A DNA stretch of 64,000 bases from an uncultured Verrucomicrobia subdivision 3 bacterium (GTDB taxonomy: Bacteria; Verrucomicrobiota; Verrucomicrobiae; Limisphaerales; UBA11358): NCBI GenBank assembly GCA_903921455.1, contig CAIXPZ010000234.1, positions 108,765 to 172,764 of the forward strand, in the 5' to 3' direction. The translations under genes and the position numbers were made by a program. The notes below the pieces were generated by a model that did not search any database, was not told where the DNA came from, and was given only the letters and a program-made list of their open reading frames with translations. Shown one piece after another: positions 59,422 through 64,000 of the stretch; positions within the stretch are counted from its first letter, which is position 1; each line of letters opens with the position of its first letter.

Positions 59422-60708
59422 TCAGCGATTCATCAGGTTCTCAATTTCATCGGCTTCAATCGGAATATGACCCATCAAGTCAAGCTGACCGTTTTCGGTG
59501 ACCACAACCGTGTTTTCAAGGCGCACGCCGAAACCCTCCTCTTTAATGTAGATCGCCGGCTCCACTGTCAGCACCCAGCCGGGGGAAATTTTCAAGTGGT
59601 TGTAAGTCACGTCATGCACGTCGAGGCCCAGCGGGTGCGACACGCCGTGCATGAAGAACGGGCGCACGGCGGGATTTTCCGGCGTCTGTTTCTTTAACTG
59701 CGCGGGCTTGATTAGGCCGAGGTCAATGCATTCCTTGGCAATCAACTCTTCGCATTCCGTCCGCAGATCTTTTGTGGTCTTGCCCGGCACCAGCGCCGCA
59801 ACTTGCGCCCGGAAGACCCGCAGCACGGCATTGTAAACCTGTTTCTGGCGGCGCGTGAAACGGCCGCTTACGGGAATGGTGCGGGTAAGGTCGCTCATGT
59901 AATTGCCCAGGCCCGCGGCGACATCAAGCAATAGCAACTCGCCTTTTTTGCAGACCTGATCATTCTGATTGTAATGCAGGATATTGTTGTTTGCGCCGCC
60001 CGCGACGATCGGGCTGTAGGCGAACTGGCCTTTGTGCCGGATGAATTCATGCGCGAACTCGGCTTCGACTTCGGCCTCGTTCACGCCAGGCCTGAGAAAT
60101 TTGCAGACGCGCTTGAAACCTTTGCCGGTGAGGTTGCACGCGGCCTGGATGGCGTCGATTTCATAGTGTGACTTCACGGTGCGCAGTTCGTGCAGCAGCG
60201 GCGCGAGGCGCTGGTAGCGGTGCAAGGGGAAGCTTTTCTGGCACTCGCGGATGAAGCGCCCGTCGCGCGTTTCGACCGTCACATCGGCGCGCTGATGTTC
60301 GTTGCTATTGAGGTAAATATTTTCTAGCTCGCAGGCGAGCGAACGAAAAATGGCTGGAAATTCAGCCAGCCACTTCACGTTCTTGATGCCGGAAATCGCC
60401 GTGGCCTGCTCTTTCGAGAGTTTGTGGCCTTCCCAGATCGCCAGATGTTCGTTGGGCTGGCGCACGAACAGGATTTCGCGATGATTCGGGTCGAATGCAT
60501 CCGGCGCGAGCAGCAAAATGGTTTCCTCCTGATGCACGCCGGTGAGATAAAACAGATCGGCGTTTTGCAAATGCCCGAGCGAACCGTCGGCGTTCGTGGG
60601 CATGATATCGTTCGCGTTGAAAACGGCGAGTGAGCGCGGCAACAGTTTTTTGACGAGGCGTTCGCGGTTCAGCGTGAACAGCGCGGAGGGAAGGGGCACG
60701 GCTTTCAT
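59422..60708 (-). CDS. Xaa-Pro aminopeptidase (aminopeptidase P, M24B)
   Basis: This 428-residue metalloenzyme removes N-terminal residues from peptides with Pro in position 2. It has an aminopeptidase P N-domain (to about residue 165) and a pita-bread domain with five metal ligands: Asp in LLLDVAAG and SDLTRTIPV, His in GVSHPLGLDVHD, Glu in LTVEPAIY and RLENTVVV. There is no signal peptide, so it is cytoplasmic. It lies beyond the AraC regulator on the other strand, and complements the S9 peptidase by finishing prolyl peptides after uptake. Confidence 0.93.
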   Translation of the reverse strand: MKAVPLPSALFTLNRERLVKKLLPRSLAVFNANDIMPTNADGSLGHLQNADLFYLTGVHQEETILLLAPDAFDPNHREILFVRQPNEHLAIWEGHKLSKEQATAISGIKNVKWLAEFPAIFRSLACELENIYLNSNEHQRADVTVETRDGRFIRECQKSFPLHRYQRLAPLLHELRTVKSHYEIDAIQAACNLTGKGFKRVCKFLRPGVNEAEVEAEFAHEFIRHKGQFAYSPIVAGGANNNILHYNQNDQVCKKGELLLLDVAAGLGNYMSDLTRTIPVSGRFTRRQKQVYNAVLRVFRAQVAALVPGKTTKDLRTECEELIAKECIDLGLIKPAQLKKQTPENPAVRPFFMHGVSHPLGLDVHDVTYNHLKISPGWVLTVEPAIYIKEEGFGVRLENTVVVTENGQLDLMGHIPIEADEIENLMNR

Positions 60709-60768
60709 ATTATATTTTTTGAATGGTGAGCGCAGTCTAAAGGCGTAACCGCTAAAAATTAAGCGAAT

Positions 60769-61965
60769 TTAACTCACCTTTTTGTGGGAGTGCTGCCGCA
60801 GCCAAAGCAGTCCGCCGAGACCGGCGGTGAGCAGGCCGGACACCGCCCAGGTCGCGGCGTTGGGTGCCTGGGGCGCCAGCGTGAGCGCGATGGCCCCGGT
60901 GGCCGGGCCTAGGCAGATACCCGCGCCGATGAACGCCTCGTGCAAGCCGCCATGCTCGCTGCTGGCTTCGCCCACGTCCATCGAGTAGAACAGCGACGAG
61001 TAATATATCAGCCCGGTGGCGAGGCCGAAAAAGAGTTGCGCCCCGACGACCAGCCAAAGTTGCTGGGCGAGCAGAATCGTCGCCAGGCTTGCGATCAGCA
61101 GTGCGAACGCCGCCAGCAGCCAGCGGAAACGGTAGTGCCAGCCGCGCCATTGCCAGAGCACCGCGAATGCGCCGAAGCGTCCGAAAAACCACACGGAGCA
61201 AAACAGTCCGGCCTGCGTGGGGGTGAGCGCGAGGTTGTGCGCCACGCCTGGCATGACGGCGAGCAGCGTGTTGATGGCGATGTAGGCGAACGGATTCGCC
61301 AGCCACGCCATTTTCAAAAACGCTTCCGGGCTGACCGGCTGGCCCAGCGCGGAATTTTCCGGCGCGTGCGGTCTTTCTTTTGGCGGTTCCGGCGTGGCGG
61401 CGAGGACGGCATCGTGACGGGTTTCGAGCCAGAGCAGGAGCAGAAACTGGCTGAAGAAAATTGCCGCCGGCAGCCAGAACACCGCGCCGGTGCCGAACAG
61501 GTCGTAAAGTTTGCCGCCGGTGAAATAGGCGAAAGCGGCGGCACCGGCCCAGGTGCAGTTGTAGATGCCGACCATTTCCTGCACGCCGGCCTGCGATTCG
61601 CGCTCGCTCACGAGTGCTTCCAAAGCCGGCCAGGTGAAAAGCAGCACCACGCTATAAACCGCCACCACGGCCAGTAATGCCGGGACGCTGTGCGAAAAAG
61701 CGCCGGCCACCATGACGCCGGCCAGGGCAAGAAATCCCACCTTCAGGCTGAGCCGCCGGCCAAACCGGGCGGCGAATTTGCCGCATTGCCATGCCGCAAA
61801 AATATAAATGAATCCGTGCAGTGCCGAGACGCCGAGGTTCTCGCGGTTGCCAAAACCAAAGCAATCGCGGAAGTAAAAAAACAGGTAATTGAAAAAATAC
61901 GATGTCGCGAGCGTGTTCAAACCCGCGAGCACAAAGTAACCGGCTTTAAGCTGGCGCAGGGTCAT
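60769..61965 (-). CDS. Major facilitator superfamily transporter
   Basis: The 398-residue protein has twelve predicted membrane helices in two halves with a hydrophilic middle loop (residues about 190-215, TPEPPKERPHAPENS). Loop 2-3 has the basic MFS motif as CGKFAARFGRRLSLKVG. Substrate cannot be assigned. It overlaps the Nudix gene by 4 bases (start inside that stop) and lies beyond the Xaa-Pro aminopeptidase, so it may import a product of the peptide island, or export. Confidence 0.85.
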   Translation of the reverse strand: MTLRQLKAGYFVLAGLNTLATSYFFNYLFFYFRDCFGFGNRENLGVSALHGFIYIFAAWQCGKFAARFGRRLSLKVGFLALAGVMVAGAFSHSVPALLAVVAVYSVVLLFTWPALEALVSERESQAGVQEMVGIYNCTWAGAAAFAYFTGGKLYDLFGTGAVFWLPAAIFFSQFLLLLWLETRHDAVLAATPEPPKERPHAPENSALGQPVSPEAFLKMAWLANPFAYIAINTLLAVMPGVAHNLALTPTQAGLFCSVWFFGRFGAFAVLWQWRGWHYRFRWLLAAFALLIASLATILLAQQLWLVVGAQLFFGLATGLIYYSSLFYSMDVGEASSEHGGLHEAFIGAGICLGPATGAIALTLAPQAPNAATWAVSGLLTAGLGGLLWLRQHSHKKVS

Positions 61966-62420
61966 CGGGAAATTTCCTTAATTGCTTGGCGGCAATACCA
62001 TTTCACCGCGTCGGTCATCGGCGGCGAAAGTTTTTCCAAATCCTCAATGCCGCACCAGCGGATGTCGTGATGTTCGGCGGTCGCCAGCGTGAGTTGGCCA
62101 TGCTTGGGCCGGGCCCAGTAGATCAAGCCGATGTGCTCGTGGGTGTCGCTGATGCGATGGATGTCAAGAAAGCGTGGTGCAATCAGCGCGCGAGTGCCGG
62201 GCGACGTCGTGGGCGGGCGTTCGCCGAGGAGTTCCACGGCGAATCCGCTTTCTTCCTTCGCCTCGCGCAGGGCGGCTTGTTCCGGGTCTTCGTCCAGCTC
62301 GATGTGACCGCCGAGCGGCAGCCACTTATCAAGTTTGCGATGATGGATGAGCAGAATCTTGCCGTCGTGAACGATGAAGATGGCGACGGTGAAATCTATT
62401 TTTTCGTGGAGGTGCGGCAT
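61962..62420 (-). CDS. Nudix hydrolase
   Basis: The 152-residue protein has a canonical Nudix box starting GGHIELDEDPEQAALREAK (about 37-60) and ending EESGF; all metal-binding Glu positions are present. The N-terminal segment TVAIFIVHDGKILLIHHRKL is typical of small MutT-like enzymes. It is upstream of the MFS gene and overlaps it by 4 bases. Substrate unknown. Confidence 0.88.
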   Translation of the reverse strand: MPHLHEKIDFTVAIFIVHDGKILLIHHRKLDKWLPLGGHIELDEDPEQAALREAKEESGFAVELLGERPPTTSPGTRALIAPRFLDIHRISDTHEHIGLIYWARPKHGQLTLATAEHHDIRWCGIEDLEKLSPPMTDAVKWYCRQAIKEISR

Positions 62421-62431
62421 ACAATTGAAAC

Positions 62432-63064
62432 CTACCTAATTTGAATAAGCCTGAATGGACGCTTTGCTATCATCCGAAATTCTTTTGGCATAATCCAACC
62501 GTAAACCTTGAAAACATATTTAAAGAAGCCCTTCAAACAAATGCTGCCAGAAATAATTCCGGCGAAAGCCCACATTAAATAGGTTCTTTGTTTCCAGCCT
62601 AGCGAAACCCAAAGAAGCGCAAGACCAGAAACAACCAAAACAACTGATACAAGCAAAAAAACAATGGACAAATTGTCGACCAGTTCAGCGATCACACGCT
62701 TCCACCAGATGGCCGAAGCACACGACTTGCAAAGCCGATGATTTGTTACAAACCTTATTTCATAATCGGGCTTGCTTGCACTGGGATGGCGCAACAGTAG
62801 CCCAAGAAATAACAGAGCAGTCGTTTTTCCTGCGTCGTAATAGTCTCCCTTCCATTCAAATTGGACATTGCGTTGTGCTGGCTGTCTCTTACAGAAATCA
62901 CAGCCATCCATGTGGGGCTTTTGAGGGAACGCTTCCTGCATCCTCGTCGCATGAAAGGTGAGAAGCGATTTATAGCTTGGAAAATATTTTAGAAGTTTTT
63001 GCAACGAGGTTTCACTGAAAACTTCTCGCTCAATTTGCAAATAATTCTGTTCTTTTATATCCAC
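62432..63064 (-). CDS. Unrecognised membrane protein with two CxxC motifs
   Basis: I do not recognise a family. The 210-residue product has a soluble first part with two CxxC pairs: CDFC at 55-58 and CKSC at 112-115, spaced as in a split zinc ribbon. Then come two membrane helices (about 133-155, LSIVFLLVSVVLVVSGLALLW, and 162-180) and a basic tail (KRPFRLIQIR). The start is a GTG at 63064 with no clear ribosome binding site. Base composition is clearly AT-richer than flanking genes and codon use is less biased to G/C, which suggests recent arrival. It ends 11 bases before the Nudix gene. Confidence 0.6.
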   Translation of the reverse strand: MDIKEQNYLQIEREVFSETSLQKLLKYFPSYKSLLTFHATRMQEAFPQKPHMDGCDFCKRQPAQRNVQFEWKGDYYDAGKTTALLFLGLLLRHPSASKPDYEIRFVTNHRLCKSCASAIWWKRVIAELVDNLSIVFLLVSVVLVVSGLALLWVSLGWKQRTYLMWAFAGIISGSICLKGFFKYVFKVYGWIMPKEFRMIAKRPFRLIQIR

Positions 63065-63100
63065 TGAAAAACTTTGCCGGTTATGGCTTGTTGAACCAAG

Positions 63101-63130
63101 TAAAAAAGCCCCGACTCACGCCGGGGCTTT
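63101..63130 (-). terminator. Intrinsic terminator of the 2-oxoacid:ferredoxin oxidoreductase gene
   Basis: On the minus strand the stem AAAGCCCCG / CGGGGCTTT (63122-63130 and 63105-63113) has an 8-base loop and is followed by TTTTTT (plus-strand A run at 63102-63107). It is 32 bases past the stop at 63162. Confidence 0.9.
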
Positions 63131-63161
63131 GAAAATTGGCTCGGTGGCCGTCCGCAAGGAC

Positions 63162-64000
63162 TTATTTCATCCGGTCAAAGGTCTTCTGGAGAATCTGCCA
63201 GTCTTTCTGGCCGGCGAATTTGCTCTGCAAGCTGGCATTGATTTCGGCTTCCCGCGCATTTTTAGTCGGCTTGTTGACCTTGTAGAGCACGCCAAAGTTG
63301 CCGGGGAAATCCGCGCTGGCCAGTTTGTAGGCCGCCATCTCGTCCGTCACGTCGTGGGTTTTGGGAACTTCGTTGAACGCGCCGCCCTTGCGGGGATTCG
63401 CGGAATCGAACGCGCCTTCATAAAATTCCACACATTCGCTCAAGCAGTGAACAAAGCTGAACCCATCGTGGTCCATCGCGGCTTCCATGGTCGCGAGGAC
63501 GTGGTTGGGATTCGATGCGGTGGTGCGCGCGACGAACGAAGCACCGACGGCGATGGCCTGTTTGGCGGGGTTGATCGGATAATCCACCGCGCCCCAGATG
63601 TCGGTCTTGCTCTTGAACCCGAGCGGCGACGTGGGCGAGGTCTGCTTTTTGGTGAGGCCGTAAACTTGATTGTCCATGACGACGAGCGTCATCTTGATGT
63701 TCTTGCGCGCGGTGTGGGTGAAATGGTTGCCGCCGATGGAGAAGGCGTCGCCGTCGCCGCTGAAGGCAAAGACGTGTAAATCCGAGCGCGAGAGCGAAAC
63801 GCCGCTGGCGAACGGCAGCGCGCGGCCGTGGATGAAATGTGCGCCGTGCGCCTGCACGAAATACGGGAACCGGCTGGAACAGCCGATGCCGGAGATGGTG
63901 GTGATCTTCTCGTGCCACAGCTTGCGCTTTTCAATCAGCTTGAAATACAGGGCGAGGACGGAGAAATCACCGCAACCGGGACACCAGGTCGGGTGGTCGG
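63162..64000 (-). CDS. korB: 2-oxoacid:ferredoxin oxidoreductase beta subunit (5' end cut by window edge)
   Basis: This subunit carries thiamine diphosphate and oxidises 2-oxoglutarate or a related 2-oxoacid to an acyl-CoA with ferredoxin as acceptor. The frame from the right edge reads HPTWCPGCGDFSVLALYFKL, GIGCSSRFPYFVQAHGAHF and then the TPP motif GDGDAFSIGGNHFTHTARKN, followed by TLVVMDNQVYGLTKKQTSPT. These give the KorB form with CPGCGDF; PorB of pyruvate enzymes is close and cannot be fully excluded. About 279 residues are seen and probably only 10-20 are missing. The alpha subunit would lie just upstream, beyond base 64000. Confidence 0.9.
   Translation of the reverse strand, partial: DHPTWCPGCGDFSVLALYFKLIEKRKLWHEKITTISGIGCSSRFPYFVQAHGAHFIHGRALPFASGVSLSRSDLHVFAFSGDGDAFSIGGNHFTHTARKNIKMTLVVMDNQVYGLTKKQTSPTSPLGFKSKTDIWGAVDYPINPAKQAIAVGASFVARTTASNPNHVLATMEAAMDHDGFSFVHCLSECVEFYEGAFDSANPRKGGAFNEVPKTHDVTDEMAAYKLASADFPGNFGVLYKVNKPTKNAREAEINASLQSKFAGQKDWQILQKTFDRMK

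Noticed and set aside
60709..60714. TATAAT directly before the Xaa-Pro aminopeptidase ATG (minus strand) as a promoter
   Set aside because: A start 7 bases downstream would fall inside the coding region and no nearby in-frame ATG would serve; probably coincidence of AT-rich leader sequence.
1..64000. tRNA, rRNA, integrase, transposase and CRISPR features
   Set aside because: I looked in all gaps for T-loop-like GTTCGA motifs, att-like repeats next to tRNAs, transposase or integrase motifs and regular short repeats, and saw none that could be supported.

Overview
The window looks like a chromosomal segment of a GC-rich, Gram-negative member of the Verrucomicrobia, most like the Pedosphaera/Limisphaerales soil and freshwater lineages. 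This is inferred from content: two prepilin-like proteins with the [17 protein letters not shown]-terminus and lysine-rich AAKKKAQ follow-on typical of that phylum, secreted proteins ending in a short 'ATN..TGP......FFRL' type C-terminal module, a futalosine-route menaquinone gene (mqnE), a Gld-like ABC cassette with a DUF4340 protein, a TMTC-like membrane TPR protein, and intergenic gaps filled with dispersed palindromic repeats. No rRNA, tRNA, CRISPR array, transposase or phage gene was seen.

Layout. 1-4.1 kb: a truncated secreted glycoside hydrolase family 2 enzyme and a secreted S10 serine carboxypeptidase, both on the minus strand. 4.4-9.6 kb: a prepilin-like protein followed by a 1364-residue secreted repeat protein and a clean terminator. 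9.8-14.2 kb: leuB, a membrane TPR glycosyltransferase-like protein, a Nudix hydrolase and tadA. 14.2-15.7 kb: a 1.5 kb gene-free repeat mosaic, then a second prepilin-like gene. 16.9-23.8 kb: glycyl-tRNA synthetase, DUF2127, an arabinokinase-like GHMP kinase with a GalU-like nucleotidyltransferase, infC and DUF2851. 24-29 kb: a four-gene Gld-like ABC export cassette. 29-38 kb: an AsmA-like protein convergent with a gspE, PilM/GspL-like, GspM/PilO-like and gspD assembly operon. 38-44 kb: purU, mqnE, an ABC-2-like permease, a stand-alone CoaB-type ligase and a split ThrE exporter. 44-49 kb: an MlaA domain fused to an alpha/beta hydrolase, a small secreted protein and thrS. 49-51 kb: a three-gene operon with a periplasmic trypsin-like protease. 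51-62 kb: a catabolic island. 62-64 kb: a Nudix gene, an orphan zinc-motif membrane protein of lower GC, and the beta subunit of a 2-oxoacid:ferredoxin oxidoreductase cut by the right edge.

The most coherent system is the island at about 51.4-60.7 kb. It encodes a complete predicted route from trans-4-hydroxy-L-proline to 2-oxoglutarate: epimerase with both catalytic cysteines, D-hydroxyproline dehydrogenase, DapA-superfamily deaminase, and 2-oxoglutarate semialdehyde dehydrogenase. Four minus-strand genes overlap by 4 bases each, and one of them is a secreted DPP-IV-like S9 peptidase. A PAS-AraC regulator is divergent, and an Xaa-Pro aminopeptidase and an MFS transporter lie next to it. I read this as a collagen-type or hydroxyproline-rich peptide utilisation unit. 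The second most unusual item is the MlaA-alpha/beta hydrolase fusion at 44.1-46.0 kb, which suggests coupling of outer-membrane lipid removal to lipid hydrolysis.

Start codons were chosen by conserved N-termini and signal peptides. Shine-Dalgarno sequences are mostly weak or absent, and three genes have sigma70-like elements placed so that the transcript would begin at or next to the ATG.
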